Source: Marinobacter sp. ELB17
Lineage (GTDB): Bacteria; Pseudomonadota; Gammaproteobacteria; Pseudomonadales; Oleiphilaceae
DNA length: 64,000 bases
Reading direction: 5' to 3'
Assembly (NCBI RefSeq): GCF_000169375.1
Contig: NZ_AAXY01000001.1
Location: forward strand, 62,001 to 126,000
The notes under the pieces were generated by a model. It was not told the DNA's origin and ran no database searches. It saw only the letters and a list, made by a program, of their open reading frames with translations. How positions within the stretch are numbered: position 1 is the stretch's first letter; every line of letters starts with the position of its first letter. This document shows, one piece after another, positions 7,943-15,230 of this stretch. The translations under genes and the position numbers were made by a program.

Positions 7943-8013
7943 CAAAACGCTGTTGCCGGACAATTTTTCACCGCTTCGCGACTGAAAAATTGCCGCAAAG
8001 CTCTGCGCTAGGC
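7937..8013 (+). other. attC site
   Basis: Begins ACCTAACAAAACGCTGTTGC and ends GCTAGGC (8007-8013), a T-to-C variant of the usual GTTAGGC core. The arms CAATTTTTCACCGC and GACTGAAAAATTG pair. Its left half matches the interrupted site at 1549. Confidence 0.8.
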
Positions 8014-8079
8014 GCTTTGATGAAAACTGATCTCTCCAAATGAAAAGCTGATCTACTAGGGTGCAGCTAACCTACAGCG

Positions 8080-8338
8080 AGGCATCGAAGCTGTTGGTGG
8101 CCTCCGGTCGCAGCAGTCCTTCTTCTTCCCACGCGTTCTGGAGTTCGATCCAATCACGGTGTCATTCTGGCGTGATGAGGCACCCCTTCGCGCCTTTGCC
8201 TATGGGCCAGGGGTGCACCGGAACCAAAGGGCTCGGCAACATGAGCAGAGCCTGGCAGATCGCACCTCATTTACACGCTGTAGTGTGCTTCGTAGTGAAG
8301 GTACTTGGTACGGCATAGATCCCAGATTGCGGGGCTAA
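8080..8338 (+). pseudogene. Fragment resembling spheroidene-monooxygenase-like proteins
   Basis: One frame reads RGIEAVGGLRSQQSFFFPRV and continues LEFDPITVSFWRDEAPLRAF, AYGPGVHRNQRAR, DRTSFTRCSVLRSEGTWYGI and DPRLRG to a stop at 8336. The W-segment, FAY block and F.R..VL..GTW..DP ending recall the C-terminal part of CrtA-like (spheroidene monooxygenase-like) proteins. No start codon or N-terminal half is present, so it is a gene remnant. The family call is by memory and moderate. Confidence 0.45.
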
Positions 8339-8417
8339 CACTGCATGGACACTCCTTTGACCCAGTATGTGTCTTAGTGAAAGTGTCCGCAGAATCGGGG
8401 TAGAACCCGGGGCGCGC

Positions 8418-8543
8418 CATACCGAACTGGAGGACGGTCGCCGTTTTGTACTCAGTCCTGGTTTGAGCTATCAGGTCGCAGACAATGCAGAGCTTCACCG
8501 TTCATCGACGGAGCAGGGAGCCAAGCTGTTCGTTGTCGACTAA
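8418..8543 (+). pseudogene. C-terminal fragment of a cupin-fold protein
   Basis: The frame reads HTELEDGRRFVLSPGLSYQV then ADNAELHRSSTEQGAKLFVV and D before TAA at 8541. The pattern matches the C-terminus of small cupins annotated as DHCW-motif proteins. The N-terminal two thirds are missing. It sits immediately before a good attC, so it is the tail of a cassette gene whose front was replaced by other debris. Confidence 0.5.
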
Positions 8544-8547
8544 ACTC

Positions 8548-8625
8548 ACATAACCAGACCATGCACCGGATGCCAAAACCTGCGCTTCGCTGCGGCTTTG
8601 TCACCGGTGATGGCGGGCGTTAGAC
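8548..8625 (+). other. attC site
   Basis: Begins ACATAACCAGACCATGCACC and ends GTTAGAC (8619-8625). CACCGGATGCC and GTCACCGGTG supply the outer arms and GCGCTTCGCTGCGGC the tip. Confidence 0.8.
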
Positions 8626-8650
8626 GTTCACGATCATCAGGGGGAGAGTT

Positions 8651-9106
8651 ATGACTGACTATCAGACCAGCTTCGTCATCGAAAACGACAAGGCTGAGTG
8701 GCGAGTTCTTTTCAACGGATATGCAGATTTTTATGGTGTGCCGATGGACGATAGCACCGCAGATAAAGTCTGGGGTTGGCTGCGTGACCCGAGCCACGTC
8801 CTTGAAGGGCTAGTGGCGCGTGATGCAAGCGGTACAATTGCTGGCTTCGTACACGTTCGTGCCTGTCCCCGTACTCTTGGCGGCTGCGACGTCGGCTTCC
8901 TAGATGATATGTACGTTGCTCCAGATGCTCGCGGTTCTGGTGCGTCGGATGCTTTATTTGTGGGTTTGCGTGCCTTGGCGGTGGAGCGTGGCTGGCCAAC
9001 TGTTCGTTGGATTACTCAGCACTTCAATGCGCGGGGCCGCGCCTTCTATGACCATTATACTTCTGGACCAAGTGATTTCATTATGTACCAGTGGAAGCAG
9101 GATTAG
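8651..9106 (+). CDS. GNAT-family N-acetyltransferase
   Basis: A 151-residue acetyltransferase with the GNAT fold. VHVRACPRTLGGCDVGFLDD is the beta-4 strand region. MYVAPDARGSGASDALFVGL contains the acetyl-CoA pyrophosphate loop (R.SGA.DAL, a slight variant of Q/RxxGxG/A). VRWITQHFNARGRAFYDHYT is motif B with the Asn-Tyr pair. The substrate is unknown. It starts after GGGGGAGAG and fills a single cassette. Confidence 0.88.
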   Translation: MTDYQTSFVIENDKAEWRVLFNGYADFYGVPMDDSTADKVWGWLRDPSHVLEGLVARDASGTIAGFVHVRACPRTLGGCDVGFLDDMYVAPDARGSGASDALFVGLRALAVERGWPTVRWITQHFNARGRAFYDHYTSGPSDFIMYQWKQD

Positions 9107-9124
9107 CCCTGACTTCGGGCATAC

Positions 9125-9181
9125 GTCTGACAAGTCACGGAGACGGACGCGTGAGGCGCACCGCTTCGTTCAGCGTTAGGC
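9125..9181 (+). other. attC site (short)
   Basis: A 57-bp site from GTCTGACAAGTCACGG to GTTAGGC (9175-9181) with CGTGAGGCGCACCGC inside. It lies 18 bases past the acetyltransferase stop. Confidence 0.75.
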
Positions 9182-9239
9182 GTCTTTAATCGACGCACGA
9201 GTAGCTAGCCAACAAAACCTGACCCGAACAGGATCTTGT

Positions 9240-10451
9240 ATGTGTATTCCCGACCCCAGCTTTTCCCCGCACGACGGATTGAACAAGGCACTTGAACTTC
9301 TTGCGTCGCCAAGTTATGACGTTGTTGAGCTGCCTTTCACGCTTCCTGAGTCCGGCTTGGGCGATATGCGTGTGCTGGAAATGCTCTCAGGTCACGTTCT
9401 AGGCAGGGCCGCCCGACTTGGTTCGCCCACTTCGCTGGCGCATATGGACCCTCCAACCCCGTGGATCACTTGGGCCATGGCGCTATGGAATGCCAGTCTC
9501 AACCAGAACATGCTCCATGAAATGACCTCGCCCTTTGGCGCCCAGGCGGAGGCACTGGTCTTGAGTTGGCTGATACCTTACTTTGGCATGGAGGGCGGGC
9601 ACTTCTGCGCGGGGTCAACAATTGCAAATCTGACAGGAATTTGGGCCGCACGTGATGCCGTAGGCATTAAAAAGGTCGTCGCCTCACAGGCCGCACACTT
9701 AAGCGTCGAGAAGGCGTGCCGCCTGCTGGGCCTTGAGTTTGTGAAGGTTGCAGTCGACCGGAAAGGACGCATAGACTGCAACCAACTCCCGAATCTTGAT
9801 GACGCGTGCCTTGTTCTCACTGCCGGAGCTACTGCTACAGGCGCGGTCGACCCGTTGGACTTGGTCGGCGCAGCGAAGTGGACACACGTTGATGCTGCAT
9901 GGGCTGGCCCTCTCCGACTTAGTCGATCCTACTCCGGAATACTCGACGGCATTGAAGCGGCCGACTCGGTGGCTGTGTCTGCCCACAAGTGGCTCTTCCA
10001 GCCCAAGGATTCGGCCCTGGTAATGTTCCGCAACTTGGACATAGCGAATGCAGCGATCAGCTTCGGCGGTGACTATCTATCAAAGCCCAATATTGGCATT
10101 CAGGGCTCGCGATCGGCTGCGGCTATTCCTTTACTCGCAACCTTTCTTGCTTGGGGTCGGGAGGGCGTGGCCCAACGGCTCGACCATCTCATGCAGATGG
10201 CTGACTCGCTAGCAGACGTCATCGAGAAGTCTGATCGTTTGGAGTTGTGGGGCAGACCGCAGACTGCAATTAATGTGTTTCGCCCCGTGTATTCTTCGAC
10301 CTCTGAACTTGTGAAGGCGCTACCGCCAGGTATGTTGTCAACCTGCGTGCTGGATGGCCAGACTTGGGCGCGTTCGGTAGCGGCAAATCCGTCAGTGGAT
10401 ATGGATCTCGTGGTGGAGAGAATACTCGCGGCCAGTCGTGAACACGCCTAA
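9240..10451 (+). CDS. PLP-dependent group II decarboxylase-like protein
   Basis: A 403-residue fold-type I PLP enzyme. The Asp binding the pyridine nitrogen is in HVDAAWAGPLRLS, and the Schiff-base Lys in VAVSAHKWLFQPKDS. The FCAGSTIANLTGIWAARDAV segment fits the phosphate-binding region. This is the aromatic-amino-acid/glutamate decarboxylase superfamily (pyridoxal_deC), but the protein is shorter than usual (450-500 residues), with a small C-terminal domain. The substrate cannot be predicted. Large for a cassette, but its stop lies in an attC. Confidence 0.85.
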   Translation: MCIPDPSFSPHDGLNKALELLASPSYDVVELPFTLPESGLGDMRVLEMLSGHVLGRAARLGSPTSLAHMDPPTPWITWAMALWNASLNQNMLHEMTSPFGAQAEALVLSWLIPYFGMEGGHFCAGSTIANLTGIWAARDAVGIKKVVASQAAHLSVEKACRLLGLEFVKVAVDRKGRIDCNQLPNLDDACLVLTAGATATGAVDPLDLVGAAKWTHVDAAWAGPLRLSRSYSGILDGIEAADSVAVSAHKWLFQPKDSALVMFRNLDIANAAISFGGDYLSKPNIGIQGSRSAAAIPLLATFLAWGREGVAQRLDHLMQMADSLADVIEKSDRLELWGRPQTAINVFRPVYSSTSELVKALPPGMLSTCVLDGQTWARSVAANPSVDMDLVVERILAASREHA

Positions 10452-10503
10452 CCTTTCGTTGCACAGGACCGCTTTCGGTGGTTGGTGAATTTAATCGTTA
10501 GAT
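10446..10503 (+). other. attC site
   Basis: Begins GCCTAACCTTTCGTTGCAC over the stop codon and ends GTTAGAT (10497-10503). GACCGCTTTCGGTGGTTGG gives the internal loop. Confidence 0.65.
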
Positions 10504-10588
10504 TTTAAAACATATTAGGCGCACATTTTTTAAGAGACACTTAAATATTTCATGTAGATTTAAATTTTGTCATTGTTTGGAGGTTTGT

Positions 10589-10885
10589 ATGATAGAACGT
10601 TACAGTCAAAGCGCTATAGACGCTTCACTCGTAAAGCTCAATAGAGACTTGGAAAGTTTGTGGTGTATCAAGGAAGGCAAGTTATACAGAGAGTTTAAGT
10701 TTCAAAATTTTGTTGTAGCCTTTGGTTTCATGACCAAAGTCGCAATGCTTGCGGAGAAAGCGAATCATCATCCGGAATGGTTTAATGTATATAATAAGGT
10801 GGTTATAAACTTAACAACCCATGAGGCCGGTGGTATATCGAAGAGAGATTTTGACTTAGCACAGGAAATATCGAAATTAATCTAA
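10589..10885 (+). CDS. phhB: Pterin-4a-carbinolamine dehydratase
   Basis: A 98-residue pterin dehydratase. The active-site motif is [20 protein letters not shown] (HHPEW plus the downstream strand), and KREFKF-like packing comes from [20 protein letters not shown]. The known reaction dehydrates 4a-hydroxytetrahydrobiopterin for recycling after phenylalanine hydroxylation. TTTGGAGGTTT precedes the ATG. No hydroxylase gene is nearby, as expected for an isolated cassette. It is noticeably AT-rich, which suggests a source different from its neighbours. Confidence 0.9.
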   Translation: MIERYSQSAIDASLVKLNRDLESLWCIKEGKLYREFKFQNFVVAFGFMTKVAMLAEKANHHPEWFNVYNKVVINLTTHEAGGISKRDFDLAQEISKLI

Positions 10886-10955
10886 CAAAGCAATTCCACT
10901 TGGAGACTACGCTTCGCTGCGCGCCAGAACTGATATTAATTTGGAATAGTTTATT
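10880..10955 (+). other. attC site (degenerate core)
   Basis: Left arm TCTAACAAAGCAATTCCA (10881-) pairs with TTTGGAATAGTTTATT (10940-10955). The core GTTTATT deviates from consensus. Confidence 0.6.
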
Positions 10956-11020
10956 TGCTTGGTCTAGCTAAAAAGAGTTTATATCTGGGTGGCTTCGTAA
11001 GGTCCATTGCCATAAAAAAA

Positions 11021-11043
11021 GCTAACAAATTATTCCAACGGAC
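11021..11043 (+). other. Left half of an attC interrupted by an IS3-type remnant
   Basis: GCTAACAAATTATTCCAACG has the form of an attC left arm. It breaks off at TGTGGACTTCCCCC (11044), which looks like an IS end. No right arm follows. Confidence 0.5.
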
Positions 11044-11243
11044 TGTGGACTTCCCCCAATCAAATAGACACGCATCGATAACTCCGCAGGAGGAGTAAAA
11101 CGATGCCGGGGATGATCACGGGGAAGAAAACTAAGCAGTACAGCACTGAGTTCAAGAGTGTGAAAGGCGTTGCTGAAGCACTGGATATCCATCCCTTCAC
11201 GCTGGCGACTGGGAAACAGCCTGAGCGCAAAGCTTCGCGTTAA
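11044..11243 (+). mobile_element. Remnant of an IS3-family element (left end plus orfA debris)
   Basis: It begins TGTGGACTTCCCCCAATC, a plausible terminal repeat, and carries a damaged orfA. No orfB or right end is present. It separates an attC half-site from a truncated HAD gene, so a deletion probably followed insertion. Confidence 0.55.
11103..11243 (+). pseudogene. IS3-family orfA fragment
   Basis: The frame reads MITGKKTKQYSTEFKS followed by VKGVAEALDIHPFTL, an IS3/IS911 helix-turn-helix OrfA with the middle of its first helices deleted. It then runs to a stop after ERKASR. The normal OrfA is about 90-100 residues; this has 46. Confidence 0.65.
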
Positions 11244-11267
11244 ATCCTCCATAGGATCCTTCGCAAT

Positions 11268-11558
11268 ATGTCTATTCAAGCTGTACTCTTCGATCACGAC
11301 GGAACACTCGTCAACTCCGAACCGGTTCACCTAGAACTTTGGAATTCGGTTCTTAGTACATACGGGTTTCAGTTGTCCGATCGACAGTACAAGGACTTGT
11401 ATGCTGGCCTTCCAACCCCCGCGAATGCATCCGATTTGGTCAGTAGGTTTGGCCTCTCGACCGATGCCATTGCCCTAGCCTCAGCGGTTTTGCCAAGTAT
11501 GAATGCCGCATGTGATTATATCCAAAGGGTCTACTTGGATAGTGCACGTGAGGCTTAA
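11268..11558 (+). pseudogene. Truncated HAD-family hydrolase
   Basis: It starts MSIQAVLFDHDGTLVNSEPV, the motif I of beta-phosphoglucomutase-like HAD phosphatases with the nucleophile Asp, and continues through a helical cap to about residue 70. Motifs II-IV are absent. The last 25 residues (SMNAACDYIQRVYLDSAREA) look like the tail of an unrelated protein joined in frame. Usual family length is about 210-230 residues. It is therefore a fusion remnant, probably created by deletion within the array. Confidence 0.7.
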
Positions 11559-11583
11559 CAAGGCCAAGCACAGAAAGCCCACG
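11553..11583 (+). other. attC left half, interrupted
   Basis: GCTTAACAAGGCCAAGCAC starts a typical attC arm over the stop codon. It is interrupted near 11584 by the 23-bp repeat. A core GTTAGAC at 11973-11979 may be the displaced right end. Confidence 0.5.
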
Positions 11584-11606
11584 ATGGACAGGCACAACAT
11601 AGCCTG
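11584..11606 (+). repeat. 23-bp dispersed repeat, copy 2
   Basis: Identical to 6639-6661. It adjoins the broken attC arm on its left and the stretch with a possible minus-strand protein tail on its right, which fits the terminus of an inserted element. Confidence 0.75.
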
Positions 11607-11796
11607 ACCCGATCTAAAAAACCCGGAGGTTCCGCTCCCAGGCCTTTGCTATTTCTGGCGCGTGTATTTTGGGTTTATTTCCAAGCTTGTGTGTGAAATA
11701 TGAACAATCTTGTCTGGTAGCGCTGTGTGCCAGACAGGCCAAAACTCCGGCCAGTCTGCCAGATTGGAAAGTGTTACTCAGAGGGGAGGGAAGTGC

Positions 11797-11935
11797 TCAG
11801 GCTGCTTGTCGTCGCCGGCGCTGTCGGTAATCCTGATAGGTAGCCTCAAACCTCGTGGCCCGCTCGCACCATCGGCCAGTATCAAGGTTCAACTGCTCCA
11901 GAATAGGCAAGGCCTTCTCATCAATGGCCCCGGTT
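11797..11935 (-). pseudogene. Unrecognised protein C-terminal fragment, perhaps from an inserted element
   Basis: The minus strand reads AIDEKALPILEQLNLDTGRW then CERATRFEATYQDYRQRRRR QAA and stop, with an in-frame stop just upstream. The Arg-rich tail and the setting, between two halves of an attC, suggest a mobile-element gene remnant. I cannot name the family. The rest of 11607-11972 shows nothing else recognisable. Confidence 0.3.
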
Positions 11936-11978
11936 ATTGAACGGACCGTAAAGGCAAAACGCCCCTCCGGTTGTTAGA

Positions 11979-12192
11979 CGCTCGCCGATGTTGCGGAACA
12001 TCGGTTCGACGTCACTCTACGCGATGATGTGGGCGGTGTTCGCTGAGAACGCCCAGGTGAAGGATTCAATGGGCCAGTGGGCAGTACCAACGTCCAGCTC
12101 AACGATCGGCAGGATATTGGGCAGCGCGGCTTGGTCCAGCCAAGGGCGGCTCATGTAGGCAAAAGGTGCAGGGCCTATGGCGGCGTGAGCCA
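11979..12192 (-). pseudogene. Fragment of a DUF938-type SAM-dependent methyltransferase
   Basis: On the minus strand the frame gives RPWLDQAALPNILPIVELDV, HWPIESFTWAFSANTAHIIA, a TAG stop and then DVEPMFRNIGERL. The W....D.VFSANT.HI..W..V pattern is characteristic of DUF938 methyltransferases of about 200 residues. Here both ends are missing and a stop interrupts it. Its orientation is opposite to the cassettes. Confidence 0.6.
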
Positions 12193-12238
12193 TCCTCGAA
12201 TATCTTGTAGTTCACCTTACTAAACCATCGGAGGCACT

Positions 12239-13957
12239 TTGGACACATTAGCGGCTGGCACCAGAGACCAGAGCTGTATCTTTATTGAAGGAGAGGCATC
12301 AGGTGAGGTCCTTGTCTGTGATGAAGGTCTTAGCTTCTGGGGTGGCGTCGATCCCGATTTCGGGAGCATTATCGATGTGCATCATCCGAATTATGGCGAG
12401 TCGGTCTCTGGAAAAATTCTGATGATGCCGACTTCTCGCGGCTCTTGCAGTGGCAGCGGAGTTCTTCTTGAACTATCCCTGAATTCCCTTGCGCCGGCAG
12501 CTCTGGTGTTTCGGGAGCATGAGGAGGTTTTAACCCTCGGTGCTCTGGTATCCGATCGTATTTTTGGCCGGCCCCTTCCAACGATTTCGTTATTGCCCGT
12601 CGACTACGAGGCTCTGGCTCGCTCGAAAACAGCATCGATCTCGGGACACAGAATTAAGGCTGATAACCTCGACCTCGAACTCGTAACAACCAGACTTGGC
12701 GACATAGATCTCTGTGAAGCAGACAAAGCACGTTTGAACAATGAAGCCGGTCCGGCTGCGCGAATGGCGATGGAAATCATCTGCCTGATGGCTGCCGCCG
12801 GTGGAACCCGGCAGCTCACAGATGTCACAAGAGGGCACATAGACGGTTGTATCCTGGCTCATTCGGCAAATCTGATCTTCGCAGAAAAGCTGGCCGATCT
12901 CGGTGCTAAAGTTTCAATACCTACAACCATCAATGCCATTTCGGTCGATAGAGAAAACTGGCGCTCTCAGCATGTACCTGATGACTTTGGTAACCGCGCG
13001 AGCAGACTGGCTGACGCCTACGTCAGGATGGGTGCCCGCCCAACTTTCACTTGCGCCCCTTACCTCCTGGACGACGCACCAGAATTCGGCGAAGTGATCG
13101 GCTGGTCAGAATCAAACGCGGTCATCTTCGCCAATACGGTGCTCGGTGCCCGCACCCCCAAGCATCCTGATTATCTCGATCTGTTTATAGCAATGACAGG
13201 ACGCGCTCCGGCATCAGGCGTTTATACGCAAGAGGGTCGCGTCGCTCGCAGGGTTCTGAATGTTACACCGCCTCCTACGCCAGGAGATAATGACGAACTC
13301 TTCTGGCCACTCTTGGGGTGGTTGGCTGGAAAGTTTTCGCCCGATCACATACCGCTTTTGACCGGCTTGGAAAACCTGAAACCATCGACGGATGATCTGA
13401 AATCGCTATGCGCAGCTTTCGGTACCACCTCAGGCGTCCCGATGCTGCACATTGCCGGCCATACACCTGAGGCGCATCTTTTACCTTCAGCAGATGCCGA
13501 ACATCAATCTATCGGAATCCCGGAATTCATTAGCGCCTGGAACGAACTTAATCGGGGAGATCTTAAAATCGATCTTGTTGCTATCGGAAGCCCACATGCG
13601 TCTATAGATGAAGCTCGCCGCATTGCCGATCTCTTCGGAGAACGTCACTGCAATCCATCGACTCAATTGATTATAACGATTGGAAGAGAAATGCTGCAGG
13701 CAGCGAGATCTGAGGGCATCGTGGACCGTCTGGAACGAGCAGGCGTTCGGCTCATTCCCGATCTTTGTTGGTGCTCAATCACAGAACCTGTTTTTCCAAC
13801 GGACGCTGAAGGCTTATTCACTAACTCCGGTAAATATGCCCACTACGCTCATGGTTTGTCGGGAAGGCACTCCCGAATCGGCAGCCTTGAGGATTGCGTT
13901 GAAACAGCTATCAGCGGCCATGCACCAGAACGTCTTCCAAAATGGCTTCAGAATTAA
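12239..13957 (+). CDS. Aconitase X (fused small and large domains), cis-3-hydroxyproline dehydratase-like
   Basis: A 572-residue fused AcnX. The N-terminal swivelling domain (DUF126, about residues 10-135) contains MPTSRGSCSGSGVLLEL, with the catalytic Ser region. The large DUF521 domain (about 150-570) contains VSIPTTINAISVDRENWRSQ, FTCAPYLLDDAPEFGEVIGW, SNAVIFANTVLGARTPKHPD and late Cys positions (HCNPSTQL, LCWCSITEP) that may ligate a 2Fe-2S cluster. Bacterial fused forms are known to dehydrate cis-3-hydroxy-L-proline; activity here is inferred. GGAGGCACT before TTG at 12239 fixes the start. It is unusually long for cassette cargo and appears intact amid decayed genes. No proline racemase or reductase lies nearby. 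Confidence 0.85.
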   Translation: MDTLAAGTRDQSCIFIEGEASGEVLVCDEGLSFWGGVDPDFGSIIDVHHPNYGESVSGKILMMPTSRGSCSGSGVLLELSLNSLAPAALVFREHEEVLTLGALVSDRIFGRPLPTISLLPVDYEALARSKTASISGHRIKADNLDLELVTTRLGDIDLCEADKARLNNEAGPAARMAMEIICLMAAAGGTRQLTDVTRGHIDGCILAHSANLIFAEKLADLGAKVSIPTTINAISVDRENWRSQHVPDDFGNRASRLADAYVRMGARPTFTCAPYLLDDAPEFGEVIGWSESNAVIFANTVLGARTPKHPDYLDLFIAMTGRAPASGVYTQEGRVARRVLNVTPPPTPGDNDELFWPLLGWLAGKFSPDHIPLLTGLENLKPSTDDLKSLCAAFGTTSGVPMLHIAGHTPEAHLLPSADAEHQSIGIPEFISAWNELNRGDLKIDLVAIGSPHASIDEARRIADLFGERHCNPSTQLIITIGREMLQAARSEGIVDRLERAGVRLIPDLCWCSITEPVFPTDAEGLFTNSGKYAHYAHGLSGRHSRIGSLEDCVETAISGHAPERLPKWLQN

Positions 13958-14077
13958 GCAGCAGGGACTGGCAGGAATGGTTTAAGGGACAGGCTAGCGC
14001 TAAAAATTGAACAAAGTTTGATACTCGATAATCTGTTTAAATAAACGACATATTAGTTCAGCCGGAGTTATCGGATT

Positions 14078-14678
14078 ATGAGAATTTTCCAGCTATATCT
14101 GTTTTTATTTTCAGCCATCCTGTTGAGTTTTCCCGCTCACGCAGAAAAACTAATGATTGTGACTGAGGAATATGCACCTTTGAGCTATACGGAAAATGGC
14201 GAGATTAAAGGGGTAGCGACGGAACAGGTTAAGCTTATACTTGATAAAGCAGGGGTTGATTATGAGATGAGCGTGTTCCCCTGGGCAAGGGCATTATTAT
14301 AATAATGCCATGACTGATGATAACGCCTGTGTATTCACAACCTTCAATACGTCGGCACGCCGGGATAAGTTTAAGTGGGTGGAGCCCTTGTCACTCAATA
14401 AATCCGTACTTGTTAAGATGCCACCCATTGTTCACCGACAAAATTTGACGTTAAGGAAAGCCGCTTTAAATATAAAAATATTTGATGAAGAATCTTGTGG
14501 CCACTTCATTGCTGTCACTGATGGTCCGCAGGGACTCCCTTCTAATTTTATTGAGGAACCGACGTCGTCTGTTCGGCGTCAACTATCCTGTCCGGTCGTC
14601 CTAATTGTCGCCGAACAGTCGTCGCCGACGAAGGCGCATTCCTTGATTGAAGATATCAAGGAGGCGTTCCATACCTAA
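14078..14678 (+). pseudogene. Frameshifted periplasmic solute-binding protein (SBP_bac_3-like)
   Basis: Starts MRIFQLYLFLFSAILLSFPA HA, a signal peptide, then LMIVTEEYAPLSYTENGEIK and SVFPWARAL, typical of the amino-acid-binding family 3 fold. The frame hits TAA at about 14300. The protein continues in another frame with NAMTDDNACVFTTFNTSARR and DKFKWVEPLSLNKSVLV. After that the sequence no longer looks like this family and ends at 14678, so the C-terminal lobe is missing or replaced. It is doubly broken: frameshift plus 3' substitution. Confidence 0.7.
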
Positions 14679-15031
14679 GTTCTCATTTCAGCGGATTGAC
14701 GAGTCACTTCTGGTACGCCTTCTGGATTTTCCCGAGTTGCCCGGGTTATAGGGATAGGCGGCTGGCCCGGGACTGCCCAGGCTAGACACTTATTGCCTGC
14801 CGAAAAAGAAAACTTCAGTACCGAACTCACTTGCCGATAGCCATTATAAGGTAGGGCAAAGCATGCATGGTCAGAGCCAAAGTGAAACACCGAAAGGGTT
14901 GGGAAAAGGCGCTTTCACGGTGAAAAAAGTGGATACGAACTAAATTTAGGAAGGCGCGCCAGCCGTATTTTGGCGCATCAAATATCCGAGGATACAGCCA
15001 TGCTTCGCTTGATGAGCCTTTGTGTTGCGCA

Positions 15032-15063
15032 GCAGATCAGCCTTAAGTCCAACAGCCTCCTAG
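15032..15063 (+). repeat. Direct repeat flanking the chemoreceptor gene, left copy
   Basis: GCAGATCAGCCTTAAGTCC is identical to 16830-16848, and the following 13 bases match the right copy except for three mismatches. In the right copy this leads straight into an attC-like hairpin; here that hairpin is absent. Confidence 0.75.
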
Positions 15064-15175
15064 TGTTCACTTTGTCTGCCTGGGGCAGAACGCTGGTGGC
15101 CGCCTTTAATGCCGGGCTTGCAATTATTCAGGAAAACGGCACCTTTGACTGGATTATGAGTGAAAACAGTTTACA

Positions 15176-15202
15176 TTCAGGTGCCCCCAAGGGGCACCTG
15201 AA
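15176..15202 (+). terminator. Strong hairpin before the chemoreceptor gene
   Basis: TTCAGGTGCCCC and GGGGCACCTGAA form a perfect 12-bp stem with a 3-base loop. There is no T-run after it, so it may insulate or stabilise mRNA rather than act as a standard intrinsic terminator. The MCP start codon follows 28 bases later. Confidence 0.5.
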
Positions 15203-15230
15203 CAACTAACCGATCAGGTAAGGCAGAATC

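Larger units (their letters stand above)
14679..15230 (+). other. Gene-poor stretch upstream of the chemoreceptor
   Basis: No convincing gene. An open frame from 14970 to 15209 (79 codons) lacks recognisable features. The stretch holds the first copy of a 32-base direct repeat (15032-15063) and a perfect hairpin (15176-15202). Confidence 0.5.

Noticed and set aside
8345..8400. TGGACACTCCTTTGACC segment as an IS end
   Set aside because: It resembles ends of some IS3 elements but no partner repeat or transposase remnant is close by.
14970..15209. 79-codon plus-strand reading frame
   Set aside because: It spans the direct repeat and the hairpin, has no clear ribosome-binding site and no recognisable sequence pattern.
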